Below, piece by piece: positions 25,144 to 33,125 of a stretch of DNA of 37,652 nucleotides; position 1 is the stretch's first letter, and every line of letters begins with the position of its first letter. The position numbers were made by a program, and so were the translations under genes. Below the pieces are notes generated by a model. That model had not been told where the DNA came from. It saw only the letters and a program-made list of their open reading frames with translations, and searched no databases. This DNA is from Acidobacteriota bacterium (GTDB lineage Bacteria > Acidobacteriota > Terriglobia > Terriglobales > Acidobacteriaceae): NCBI GenBank assembly GCA_003225535.1, contig QIAL01000309.1:1-37652 (forward strand). The letters are read 5' to 3'.

Positions 25144-26691
25144 ATGCTCTACAAGACCCTTAGCGCGGCCGTTTATGGCATCGACGCCAATATCATTCAG
25201 GTGGAGGTCGACTGCTCTGGCATCAAGTGCGATCAGGACCACTTCCACACGGTGGGCTTGCCTGACGCAGCCGTTCGCGAGAGCCGCGATCGGGTACGTG
25301 CCGCTCTGAAGAATTGCGGCTACGATATCCCGCCCACGCAGATCACCATCAATCTCGCCCCGGCCGACATCAAGAAAGAAGGCTCCGGATTCGACCTGCC
25401 GATGGCGCTCGGCATAGTTGGGGCTTACGGTGGCCTGACCAAGAAAGAGATCTCCGATTGCCTTTTTGTGGGGGAGTTGTCGCTGGATGGAGGTGTTCGC
25501 AGTGTTCGAGGCGCTCTGCCCATTGCGGTCGAAGCCCGCGGCCAGAAGATCTCGCGTATGGTGGTCCCCGAAGCCAACGCCAAAGAGGCGGCGATGGTCG
25601 GTGGGGTCGATGTCTATCCCGTCCGTTCGCTGCTCGACGTAATCCACTTCGTGAACTCAGGGAACGGAATCCTCCCGGTCAAAGCGGATAGCGATTCTCT
25701 GCTGCGCGAGTCGCAGCAGTTCTTTGTGGACTTCAAAGACGTGCGCGGACAGCAGACGGCCAAGCGCGCCATCGAGATCGCATGCGCCGGAGGACATAAC
25801 ATCCTGATGATCGGGCCGCCGGGCTCGGGCAAGACGATGCTAGCCAAGCGCATGCCCACCATCCTGCCGCCGTTTACGTTTGAAGAAGCGCTGGAGACGA
25901 CGAAGATTCACAGCGTTGCCGGGGTGCTGGATTCGGGCACCGGGCTGGTTGGAACGCGTCCCTACCGCTCTCCACACCACACGATCTCCGACGCCGGACT
26001 GATCGGCGGAGGCGCCATTCCGCGTCCCGGCGAAGTCTCGCTTGCTCACAACGGGCTGCTGTTTCTCGACGAACTGCCAGAGTTCCCACGAAACGTTCTG
26101 GAAGTGTTACGTCAGCCCCTGGAAGACGGAACCGTCTCGATAGCTCGCGCGTCTATGTCGCTGACCTTTCCGGCGCGGTTCATGCTCGCCGCGGCCATGA
26201 ATCCCTGCCCTTGCGGGTTCCACAACGACCGCACACGCGACTGCCAGTGCACGCCGCCGATGATCCAGCGCTACATCTCGAAAATCTCAGGCCCGCTGAT
26301 GGACCGGATCGACATCCATATCGATGTGCCGGCGGTCAATTACAAGGAGATGCGTTCTAGCACGGAGCCCGAGGGATCTGCCAAGATTCGTGAGCGCGTG
26401 GTGAGAGCTCGCCAGAAGCAGTTGGAGCGCTTCGCCACGTCGCGACAAAAACTCTATTGCAACGCCCAGATGAGCTCGCGCCACATCCGCGCTTTCTGCG
26501 AACTCTCCGCTGACTGCGAGCGCCTGATCGAGCGGGCGATGACGCAGCAAGGACTCAGCGCCCGCGCTCACGACCGGATTCTTAAAGTCGCGCGCACCAT
26601 CGCTGATTTGGAAGACGTAGCCGCGCTCGGGCCTAAGCATATTGCAGAGGCGATCCAATATCGCAGCTTGGACCGGACGTATTGGACGTAG
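25144..26691 (+). CDS. comM: YifB/ComM family Mg-chelatase-like AAA+ ATPase
   Basis: The protein is 515 aa. It has the N-terminal Lon-S5-like domain with [21 protein letters not shown] and DLPMALG, the ATPase with Walker [11 protein letters not shown] (about 221-230) and Walker [11 protein letters not shown], and the Mg-chelatase C-terminal helices ([17 protein letters not shown]). A four-Cys MNPCPCG...CQC set lies in the ATPase. ComM proteins are hexameric helicases that extend branch migration during natural-transformation recombination. It is full length. The family is certain; transformation competence of the host is not. Confidence 0.95.
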   Translation: MLYKTLSAAVYGIDANIIQVEVDCSGIKCDQDHFHTVGLPDAAVRESRDRVRAALKNCGYDIPPTQITINLAPADIKKEGSGFDLPMALGIVGAYGGLTKKEISDCLFVGELSLDGGVRSVRGALPIAVEARGQKISRMVVPEANAKEAAMVGGVDVYPVRSLLDVIHFVNSGNGILPVKADSDSLLRESQQFFVDFKDVRGQQTAKRAIEIACAGGHNILMIGPPGSGKTMLAKRMPTILPPFTFEEALETTKIHSVAGVLDSGTGLVGTRPYRSPHHTISDAGLIGGGAIPRPGEVSLAHNGLLFLDELPEFPRNVLEVLRQPLEDGTVSIARASMSLTFPARFMLAAAMNPCPCGFHNDRTRDCQCTPPMIQRYISKISGPLMDRIDIHIDVPAVNYKEMRSSTEPEGSAKIRERVVRARQKQLERFATSRQKLYCNAQMSSRHIRAFCELSADCERLIERAMTQQGLSARAHDRILKVARTIADLEDVAALGPKHIAEAIQYRSLDRTYWT

Positions 26692-26823
26692 CGACTGGCA
26701 GACTGAGGAAGTGGTAAGCGCACGACGTTTGGTTATCGGTTAGAGGCTAAATCCGTCGACACCCTTGTTGGCGTATACCCTACTTGAGTTATGGGAGAAT
26801 AAGCCCCGGAGGGTCAGGCTGGC

Positions 26824-27219
26824 ATGAGGAAGATCGGGAGTTTTGCTGACGACCTGAGGAAGAGGTATGAATCCTGCCGCTGGCGCGGCCGGGTAAATTA
26901 CTTTGCCGCGTATCTTTTTCTTGTCGCAGCCGTCTGTAGCAGTGCTGTCGCGGCATTATCGGTTTCCATGGAACTGTGGCCGAAATCGGTCAACGCGGTT
27001 CTAGCCGCTGTGCCCGGTGCGATGTACTTGGTCAATCGCCAGTTTCGCTTCGAACAACGATCCAAATGGTGGTTCGAAAAGTTCTATGTAATTGAGGGTC
27101 TGTATCGAGGGATCGTTCGCGAAAAGCGCGATGAGGCCGAGATCAGTAGGGAACTAACGCTTCAATCGAAGGCGCTCGCGGGACGCTGGCCCGGTTTCGG
27201 TGAAGCGCCGAGTCGGTAA
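26824..27219 (+). CDS. Two-TM membrane protein, SLATT-like
   Basis: The protein is 131 aa, ATG about 10 nt after GGAGGG. An N-terminal amphipathic segment (LRKRYESCRWRGRVNYFAAY) leads into TM1 (about 27-48) and, after a short loop with ELWPKS, TM2 (about 53-70). A charged helical cytosolic tail with FRFEQRSKWWFEKFYVIEGLYRGI follows. This layout is that of SLATT/DUF4231 2TM proteins, some of which are membrane effectors in SMODS-type and reverse-transcriptase-linked defence systems. No nucleotide synthase or SLOG sensor is beside it here, so the call rests on topology alone. Confidence 0.6.
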   Translation: MRKIGSFADDLRKRYESCRWRGRVNYFAAYLFLVAAVCSSAVAALSVSMELWPKSVNAVLAAVPGAMYLVNRQFRFEQRSKWWFEKFYVIEGLYRGIVREKRDEAEISRELTLQSKALAGRWPGFGEAPSR

Positions 27220-27430
27220 GCTCGAACTCGAAAGGGGCGGAGTGCATAACTGTGGGCATTCAAACCTTCGGCCGAAAATGGTTTCCAGACCGAACTCACC
27301 TCAAACCTTCAGCTTGGCGAAACATCTGACGCGTCCGAAAATCCCATTGGCTTAAGCTGCGGGTCCAAATCCTCCGCAGGCAGCCTTGCAAGTGGTGAAA
27401 ATGAAATGGGCGCGCTCTGTCAGGCTTCCG

Positions 27431-27856
27431 TCAACGCGCCACGGAGTGTTGTCTGCGTTTTTCCCACTCCGAACTGCGGAACAGGTAAGGGCCCACTTCG
27501 ATCAGGCGCGGCAGCATTTCAAATACCGAGATCGGAGTCCACCGTGTCCCCTGGCGAGTGCGGTATCCCCTACGATTGATCTCGTCGGCAATGCGAGCGT
27601 AGGAACCCTCCTGAACCAGGAGTTCCATCAATTGCACCAGGATTTCCCGCTCTTCCGGATTCTCTTCTAAGCTCTGGGTTTCGGGCTCAATGCGCAAGCC
27701 AAACGGCACTTGGCTCGGCAACTGGCTTTCGGAGGTTTCAACCTCCCTCTCCCATTCGATGGCCACCAGTTTCCAGCCTTTTTCGGTCTGATGTTTTAGA
27801 TCCTCGTCCGTCGGTGGGGCTGAGACCAACTGACGGACTCTCTCGGTTTTCTTCAT
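27431..27856 (-). CDS. Small protein with serine-recombinase 'Recombinase' domain segment
   Basis: The protein is 141 aa; the ATG chosen follows AAAGGTGTCGAG and gives MKKTERVRQLVSAPPTDEDL. The first half has EKGWKLVAIEWERE, reminiscent of small DUF4177-type proteins. Residues about 80-125 read EEREILVQLMELLV, GSYARIADEINRRGYRT and GTRWTPISVFEMLPRL, the helix-turn-helix 'Recombinase' segment found after the catalytic domain in large serine recombinases. The catalytic resolvase domain is absent, so it is not a recombinase by itself; it may be a DNA-binding regulator or a relic. Confidence 0.65.
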   Translation of the reverse strand: MKKTERVRQLVSAPPTDEDLKHQTEKGWKLVAIEWEREVETSESQLPSQVPFGLRIEPETQSLEENPEEREILVQLMELLVQEGSYARIADEINRRGYRTRQGTRWTPISVFEMLPRLIEVGPYLFRSSEWEKRRQHSVAR

Positions 27857-28052
27857 GTCTCGACACCTTTCCCTGCAGGTTTCCAGAAGAAGGAGCATGC
27901 GAAGTTCCGGATCCGGTCGGAGCAAGTCCTGAGCTTGCAATAAGTTTGTTTGGCTTGGCCCAGGAAAATCGTCCGCTGACGGACGCAAGTGTCCAGAATC
28001 AGACAGCGTTTAGAGAGACTTGGCAGGTGTTGGCAGCTTCGACGTGGCTAGC

Positions 28053-28074
28053 GAGACGTTGCAAGCAACGTCTC
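28053..28074. repeat. 22-bp near-palindrome upstream of guaA
   Basis: GAGACGTTGC and GCAACGTCTC flank a 2-nt centre: a 10-bp perfect stem. It lies 48 bp before the likely guaA start. Similar GTAGAGACGTTGC palindromes are common dispersed repeats in many bacteria (recalled, not searched). It could also be a regulator site or a leader hairpin for guaA. Confidence 0.6.
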
Positions 28075-28121
28075 TACGAGAACCGCTTTACACTCGCTCC
28101 CCGAATTTGAGAAACTCATTC

Positions 28122-29678
28122 GTGGAATCCAAATCCCCGCTCGATTTTGGGGCCCAGTACACACAGCTCATTGCGCGCCGCATCCGGGAACAGAATGTTT
28201 TCTCGGTGGTGCTGCCGTGCACGGCGTCGCTGAAGGAAGTCAGAAGCTACAACCCGGTCGGGATTGTGCTCTCGGGAGCGCCGTGGTCGGTTTATGACAA
28301 AGACGCTCCGCCCGCCGACGTTCACGTATTCGACATGGGCGTGCCGGTACTGGGCATTTGCTATGGGTTGCAGTTCATGGTGCATACGTTGGGCGGCAAG
28401 GTGCGCCCGGCGGATAAGCGCGAGTACGGTCGCGCCGAAATCGACATCGTTTCGGATTCTGTGTTGTTTCAAGGTCTCGCAAAGAAGCTCGCCGTGTGGA
28501 TGTCGCACGGCGACGAGGCGCTGGAACTGCCTCCTGGCTTCGAGTTGATGGCGAAAACGCATTACGCCGTCGCCGGCATTCAGAATGTGGCGAAGAGGTG
28601 GTATGCGGTGCAGTTCCATCCCGAAGTGCATCACACACCGCAAGGTACGCAGATCCTGAAGAATTTTGTCTTCGAGATCTGCGGCGCGAAGCCTACATGG
28701 ACGGCGCAACACTTCATTACCTCGACGATCGAGCAAATCAAGCGGCAGATCGGCACGGGACGCGCCATCTGCGCGCTTTCGGGTGGCGTGGATTCATCGG
28801 TCGCTGCGGTCCTGGTCGATCGCGCTCTGCGCGATGCGAAAGGCAAGTCGCGCTTGACTAGCGTGTTCGTGAATAACGGCGTGTTGCGCAAGAACGAATT
28901 CGAAAAAGTGCAAGCTACCTTGCGCGACAAGCTTGGTCTGCACCTCGATGCTGTTGACGCGACCGATCGCTTCCTCGGCAAACTTGCGGGCGTCAGCGAT
29001 CCGGAGAAGAAGCGCAAGATCATCGGCAACGAGTTCATCAAAGTGTTCGAGAAAGAGGCTCGCCGCATCGAGAAAACTGAAGGCAAGGTGAAATGGCTGG
29101 TGCAGGGAACGCTGTATCCCGACGTGATCGAATCGCGTTCGGTGCGCGGACCGTCGCAAGTGATCAAGTCGCACCATAACGTCGGCGGTCTGCCGGAGAA
29201 GATGAAGCTCAAGCTGATCGAGCCTCTCAAAGATCTTTTCAAAGATGAGGTCCGACGCATCGGACGGGATCTAGGGATGCCGGACGAAATCCTGCGGCGT
29301 CAGCCGTTCCCGGGACCGGGGCTCGCCGTCCGCGTGCTGGGCGAGGTCACGCCCGAGCGCCTTCACCTGCTGCGCGAATGCGACGACATCGTGGTCAGCG
29401 AGATCAAGGAAGCCGGACTGTACACGAAGATATGGCAGTCGTTTGCGGTACTTCTGCCGGTGATGTCGGTGGGCGTCATGGGCGACATGCGGACCTATGC
29501 ATATACCTGCGCGATCCGCGCCGTCAGTTCTGAGGATGGGATGACAGCGGATTGGGTTCCGCTGCCGCACGAAGTGCTCAAGACCATCTCCACCCGCATC
29601 GTGAATGAAGTGAAGGGCGTGAATCGCGTGGTCTACGACGTGACGTCAAAACCGCCGGGAACGATCGAGTGGGAGTGA
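28122..29678 (+). CDS. guaA: GMP synthase (glutamine-hydrolysing)
   Basis: The protein is about 518 aa from a GTG start. It has the class I glutamine amidotransferase domain with LGICYGLQFM and the HPEVHHT His-Glu, the ATP pyrophosphatase with PP-loop SGGVDSS, and the C-terminal dimerisation domain ending KPPGTIEWE. It converts XMP to GMP with ATP and glutamine. The N-terminus is odd: family members read TIVILDFGSQYTQ-like, but here VESKSPLDFGAQYTQ lacks the hydrophobic first strand, so about 4-5 residues look lost or replaced. The true start is uncertain: an in-frame ATG at 28020 would translate the palindromic repeat. Confidence 0.93.
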   Translation: MESKSPLDFGAQYTQLIARRIREQNVFSVVLPCTASLKEVRSYNPVGIVLSGAPWSVYDKDAPPADVHVFDMGVPVLGICYGLQFMVHTLGGKVRPADKREYGRAEIDIVSDSVLFQGLAKKLAVWMSHGDEALELPPGFELMAKTHYAVAGIQNVAKRWYAVQFHPEVHHTPQGTQILKNFVFEICGAKPTWTAQHFITSTIEQIKRQIGTGRAICALSGGVDSSVAAVLVDRALRDAKGKSRLTSVFVNNGVLRKNEFEKVQATLRDKLGLHLDAVDATDRFLGKLAGVSDPEKKRKIIGNEFIKVFEKEARRIEKTEGKVKWLVQGTLYPDVIESRSVRGPSQVIKSHHNVGGLPEKMKLKLIEPLKDLFKDEVRRIGRDLGMPDEILRRQPFPGPGLAVRVLGEVTPERLHLLRECDDIVVSEIKEAGLYTKIWQSFAVLLPVMSVGVMGDMRTYAYTCAIRAVSSEDGMTADWVPLPHEVLKTISTRIVNEVKGVNRVVYDVTSKPPGTIEWE

Positions 29679-29835
29679 GACAAGCGGGCGTCGGACGTCG
29701 GACCTCGGACCTTCGCGCTGAGTCATTCCCCTCGAATAGCGAAGGAGTGGAAGTTCACTTACCAGTTTGCGGTTACTTCCGTTTACTTTCTGCATGATCT
29801 TTCCTTGCTCGCCTACCGGATTCGTCCTACAACGA

Positions 29836-29867
29836 CAATCACAATCAAAGCGACCAATGTGTGATTG
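29836..29867. promoter_or_regulatory. Inverted repeat upstream of the VWFA-related gene
   Basis: CAATCACA (29836-29843) and TGTGATTG (29860-29867) are perfect 8-bp inverted repeats with a 16-bp spacer, 21 bp before the gene's first ATG. The arms could hold a dimeric regulator or form a leader hairpin. The regulator is unknown. Confidence 0.45.
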
Positions 29868-29888
29868 CTTGTGTTGGACTGATTTTGG

Positions 29889-30905
29889 ATGGTGCAAGAC
29901 ATGTTTCACTCGGTACGATCGATCTGCTTCCGCACAGTTCTTCTCCTCCTGTTAACTTCTGCTGAGGGGCTCTATTCGCAAACCTCCATTGATGATGTAC
30001 ACGTAGTTCCCCGGACGCCGGGGATCGAACTGGCAACCGCCACAGCGGGGCCGCGGCTTTCCGGCGCCGGGCTGATCCGAACCAGCACCGAGCTGGTGAT
30101 GGTGCCGGTGACGATCACCGACGACATGAACCGTCCAGTGACCGGATTGGATCGCGATAATTTCCAGCTCTTTGAAAACAAGCAGGCGCAGGAAATCAAG
30201 AACTTCTCCAGCGAAGATGCGCCCGTTTCGATCGGCATCATCATGGACGTCAGCGGTAGCATGTCGGACAAACTGGAGCGGGCGCGCGACGCGGTGCACC
30301 AGTTCTGCGATGCTTCCAATCCTCAAGACGAGTTCTTCATGGTGACCTTTTCCGATGCTCCCCGGCTGGCCACTGATTTCACCGATCGGCCTGAGGAGAT
30401 TGAGAACGCGCTCCTGGGAGCGCAGTCGAAAGGCCGCACGTCGCTTTTAGACGCCATCTACATGGGTATCCACAAGATGAAGGACGCCCGTTACTCGCGG
30501 CGCGCCCTGCTGATCATCTCCGATGGCGGAGACAATCACAGCCGGTACAGCGATCGTGACGTGAAGAATGCGGTCAGGGAGGCTGACATCCTGATTTATG
30601 CGGTGGGCACTTACGATCGGTACGTCAACACACAAGAAGAGCTGCTAGGCCCGGAGTTGCTGCAAAACATCGCTGGGGAGACCGGCGGCCAGGCCTACAC
30701 GCTAAGCAATGTGAGGGAATTGCCTGAGATTACGCGTGCGATCGGCAATCGCCTGCGTCACCAGTACATGTTGGCGTACCGGCCGCAGACGCACTCCCAC
30801 GATGGAAAGTGGCACAAGATCAAGGTGAAGCTGCTGCTACCCAAGAAGTTGTCCTCGTTCGTGCGCGTTAGTGCCCGTACGGGATACTACGCCGGCGCTG
30901 AATAA
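29889..30905 (+). CDS. Secreted VWFA-related protein (Acidobacteriota type)
   Basis: The protein is 338 aa. A hydrophobic signal at about 15-30 (CFRTVLLLLLTSAEG) precedes TELVMVPVTITDDMNRPVTGL and DNFQLFENKQAQEI, the leading strand-rich part that marks the 'VWFA-related Acidobacterial domain' (TIGR03436). The VWA domain shows MIDAS D120-V-S-G-S124, GRTSLLDAI and LLIISDGGDN. The C-terminal strands (HQYMLAYRP) complete the family. It is exported and expected to bind a metal-dependent ligand or scaffold other proteins. A second ATG (29901) follows GGATGG and may be the real start. Such genes are greatly expanded in Acidobacteriota; the function is unknown. Confidence 0.9.
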   Translation: MVQDMFHSVRSICFRTVLLLLLTSAEGLYSQTSIDDVHVVPRTPGIELATATAGPRLSGAGLIRTSTELVMVPVTITDDMNRPVTGLDRDNFQLFENKQAQEIKNFSSEDAPVSIGIIMDVSGSMSDKLERARDAVHQFCDASNPQDEFFMVTFSDAPRLATDFTDRPEEIENALLGAQSKGRTSLLDAIYMGIHKMKDARYSRRALLIISDGGDNHSRYSDRDVKNAVREADILIYAVGTYDRYVNTQEELLGPELLQNIAGETGGQAYTLSNVRELPEITRAIGNRLRHQYMLAYRPQTHSHDGKWHKIKVKLLLPKKLSSFVRVSARTGYYAGAE

Positions 30906-30914
30906 TACAAAATC

Positions 30915-30946
30915 GATAACCACGAGGGGCACGAAGGGCACGAAGG
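30915..30946. repeat. Short GGGCACGAAGG tandem repeat
   Basis: GATAACCACGAGGGGCACGA is followed by AGGGCACGAAGG, just after the VWFA gene. A reverse-complement relative lies at 33092-33125. It belongs to a simple dispersed family with a 10-11-bp period and codes for nothing here. Confidence 0.55.
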
Positions 30947-30990
30947 AATATCCTGCAGCGTTTGACCGCGCGAAAGAATGTTTCCAGGCG

Positions 30991-31353
30991 TCAGGCGTCC
31001 CGGTGGACCGTCTCCATGGAGAAGGCGGGCAGGCAGACTGCGATATATTCCGCTCCGCCATCTTCCGGTGTGGAATAGCGCACCCACTCGCCCGCATGAG
31101 CGACGATTGCCTGGCCGGCATGCACGTCGAGCATTCCGCCCTTGTGCTCCACTCGCAGCGTTCCCTTCAGAACGATGGTGAATTCGTCGAACTCGGGAGT
31201 CTGCCCGGGCTCGAGCCATCCTTGGGGGCTGCGCATGTGGGCGACACTGGTAGTGGATGTCCTGGAATTCACCCGTCCGATGTATTCGTCGATGATTTTT
31301 GGTTTGTTTCCGGCGGCTTGAATGCGCGTGGGTTGTGGGATGAGTGTGGGCAT
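30991..31353 (-). CDS. Single-domain cupin protein
   Basis: The protein is 120 aa, one cupin barrel: RVNSRTSTTSVAHM, a first motif region PEFDEFTIVLKGTLRVEHKGG, and the second motif LDVHAGQAIVAHAGEWVRYSTPE. Only part of the usual His/Glu metal set is seen (E and D in FDEF, His in VAHAG), so the metal site may be altered or absent. Cupins of this size include EutQ-like and ethanolamine/quercetinase-type proteins; the ligand is unknown. It is convergent with the VWFA gene. Confidence 0.8.
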   Translation of the reverse strand: MPTLIPQPTRIQAAGNKPKIIDEYIGRVNSRTSTTSVAHMRSPQGWLEPGQTPEFDEFTIVLKGTLRVEHKGGMLDVHAGQAIVAHAGEWVRYSTPEDGGAEYIAVCLPAFSMETVHRDA

Positions 31354-31439
31354 AGGGTTAGATTTCGGCGTCCGGAAGTTCGGGAGCGCAGAATTCCTAG
31401 ACTACAACAGATCTGAAAGAAGGGGTCAGGGGCTAGGGA

Positions 31440-31538
31440 TCAGTCGTCACTACTGATGGCGTAGCCGTCGGTGGTTTCCAGAACGATGGGACCGGCGATC
31501 GGAGTCACATAGCCGTCGGGGAATGCGGGGGCCGTCAA
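31440..31538 (-). CDS. Possible 32-codon peptide or gene fragment
   Basis: From a TTG, the minus strand reads LTAPAFPDGYVTPIAGPIVL followed by ETTDGYAISSDD and a stop, smooth and protein-like, in a 216-bp gap after the TetR gene. There is no ATG and no clear Shine-Dalgarno. It may be the degraded tail of a lost gene or a small ORF; I do not recognise it. Confidence 0.2.
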   Translation of the reverse strand: MTAPAFPDGYVTPIAGPIVLETTDGYAISSDD

Positions 31539-31569
31539 GGAAACTGGACAGCGCGAAGCCGCAAGCTGT

Positions 31570-32181
31570 CTATAACGGCAGCGACTGCAAGGCCAAGTCC
31601 ACGGCGCGATTCATCTCCGCTGGAGTAGCGCCGTTGACCGCCTGAACCCCCAGACCATTCATTATGATCATGATCAAGCGGGCGAGGTCTTTGGGATCGA
31701 CGTTCTTCTTGAGGTCTCCTTCTGCCCGGGCGCGCTGCAGGCGTTTCTGCAATTGCACGAGCCCGGCTTTTCGCCAGTCGACCATCGCCTGCTGTACTTC
31801 TTCGTTTCCCGAACCGCAGGCCAAACCGCCTTGGATGGAAAGGCACCCCGGGGGATGACCAGGGTCGCCGAGAAACTTGGCGCTCATTCGCAACAGCGCT
31901 TCGACTACCGCCCGCGCAGTCTTCAGATTGAGAGCTTCGGACATGAATGACAACGAACCGGCACTGTATTGCTTCATCACCCTTCGGAACAATGCCTCTT
32001 TATCCCCAAAAGTGGAATAGAGACTGGATCGGTTGATCTTCATCGCACCGGTCAGGTCGTCGAGCGATGTGCCTTCGTATCCCTTCTCCCAGAAGACGCG
32101 CATGGCTGCGTCGAGAGCTTCGTCCTCCCGAAAAGTTCGAGGTCGGCCCATCTTCGCCGGGTTGGCTTTATCCGACTGCAT
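31570..32181 (-). CDS. TetR/AcrR-family transcriptional repressor
   Basis: The protein is 203 aa from the ATG chosen (MQSDKANPAKMGRPRTF); an ATG 21 codons upstream would lie inside the operator and promoter, and one 10 codons downstream is also possible. The N-terminal DNA-binding domain reads GRPRTFREDEALDAAMRVFW, GYEGTSLDDL and KINRSSLYSTFGDKEALF. The ligand-binding C-terminal half has PPGCLSIQGGLACGSGN, the Cys-containing segment typical of the AcrR/TetR_C_16-like group. It is divergent from an SDR gene, which it probably represses in response to an unknown small molecule. A minus-strand TATAAA at 32203-32198 is a possible -10. Confidence 0.9.
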   Translation of the reverse strand: MQSDKANPAKMGRPRTFREDEALDAAMRVFWEKGYEGTSLDDLTGAMKINRSSLYSTFGDKEALFRRVMKQYSAGSLSFMSEALNLKTARAVVEALLRMSAKFLGDPGHPPGCLSIQGGLACGSGNEEVQQAMVDWRKAGLVQLQKRLQRARAEGDLKKNVDPKDLARLIMIIMNGLGVQAVNGATPAEMNRAVDLALQSLPL

Positions 32182-32249
32182 ACTTCTTTGATGCACTTTT
32201 ATACCATCCAGTCCAAAAAAGGTGAATCCCGACTGAGCCGGCATACATC

Positions 32250-32265
32250 TGAACCATACGGTTCA
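32250..32265. promoter_or_regulatory. Probable TetR operator between the TetR and SDR genes
   Basis: TGAACC-ATAC-GGTTCA is a perfect 6-bp inverted repeat with a 4-bp centre, 23 bp before the SDR ATG and 68 bp before the TetR start. It overlaps the region where the SDR promoter must lie, and its size fits a TetR-dimer site. A related half-site (ATACCATCCAGTCC) occurs at 32201-32214 on the TetR side. Confidence 0.6.
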
Positions 32266-32288
32266 AAAGTAACCGAAACGGAGGAATT

Positions 32289-33041
32289 ATGGCAGGCAAG
32301 CTGGAGGGCAAGATCGCACTCGTTACCGGCGGCAGCAGTGGAATCGGACTGGCCACGGCACAGAACTTCGTCAAGGAAGGCGCTTTCGTTTACATTACCG
32401 GCCGGCGGCAGGCGGAATTGGACAAGGCTGTGAAGGCAATCGGGTTGCAAGTGAAGGCCGTGCGTGCCGACTCATCGAGCCTGGCTGACCTCGACCGTCT
32501 GTTCGCTCAGATCAAACAGGAGAAAGGCCGGTTGGATGTAGTCTTCGCCAATGCGGGCGGAGGCAGCCTGGCTCCTTTGGGCTCGATTACCGAGGAGCTC
32601 TACGATCAGACCTTCAACACCAACGTGAAGGGCGTGCTCTTTACAGTGCAGAAGGCGCTGCCGCTGATTCCTGACGGGGGATCGATCATCCTGAATGCGT
32701 CGATCGTTTCGCAGAAGGGCATGGCGGCATTCAGCGTGTATTCCGCCACGAAGGCGGCGGTGCGTTCGTTCGCGCGCAGCTGGACGACGGATTTGAAAGA
32801 TCGCAAGATCCGGGTCAATGCCATCAGCCCTGGACCGATTGACACGCCGATTCTTGATGGACTGGCGGAGAGCGAAGAAGGGCGCCAAGGGATAAAGGAC
32901 CATTTGGCGTCGATCGTACCCCTTGGAAGGATGGGACGGCCGGAGGAGATCGGCAAAGCCGCCGTGTTCCTCGCCTCTGAGGATGCGAGCTTTGTGGCGG
33001 GAGTGGAGTTGTTTGTGGATGGTGGCTCGGCGCAGGTGTAA
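32289..33041 (+). CDS. SDR family oxidoreductase, TetR-regulated
   Basis: The protein is 250 aa, ATG behind a strong CGGAGGAA Shine-Dalgarno. It has a Rossmann GGSSGIG, FANAGGG as the NNAG equivalent (Asn kept as NAG), catalytic Ser in NASIVSQ, YSATK for Tyr-Lys, and the classical C-terminus PLGRMGRPEEIGKAAVFLAS and GVELFVDGGSAQV. It is an NAD(P)-dependent reductase of the FabG/glucose-dehydrogenase-like group. The divergent TetR gene and shared palindrome suggest induction by its substrate or a toxic carbonyl, as for similar TetR-SDR pairs. The substrate is not identifiable. Confidence 0.92.
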   Translation: MAGKLEGKIALVTGGSSGIGLATAQNFVKEGAFVYITGRRQAELDKAVKAIGLQVKAVRADSSSLADLDRLFAQIKQEKGRLDVVFANAGGGSLAPLGSITEELYDQTFNTNVKGVLFTVQKALPLIPDGGSIILNASIVSQKGMAAFSVYSATKAAVRSFARSWTTDLKDRKIRVNAISPGPIDTPILDGLAESEEGRQGIKDHLASIVPLGRMGRPEEIGKAAVFLASEDASFVAGVELFVDGGSAQV

Positions 33042-33091
33042 ACCATTCACCACTTAGGACACGGATGAACGCGAAGGAATAGCGAGATCTT

Positions 33092-33125
33092 CCTTCGTGT
33101 TCCTTCGTGCCCTTTGTCGTTATCG
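33092..33125. repeat. Reverse-complement relative of the GGGCACGAAGG repeat
   Basis: CCTTCGTGTTCCTTCGTGCC followed by CTTTGTCGTTATCGG is the inverted relative of the repeat at 30915-30946. It lies between the TetR-regulated SDR and the convergent SDR, and its end overlaps the stop of the latter. Confidence 0.5.

Noticed and set aside
27355-27400. GCGGGTCCAAATCCTCCGC, tRNA T-arm-like sequence near the recombinase-segment gene, as an attachment site
   Set aside because: The stem has a mismatch and no acceptor or anticodon arm is found, and no second copy marks an integrated element.
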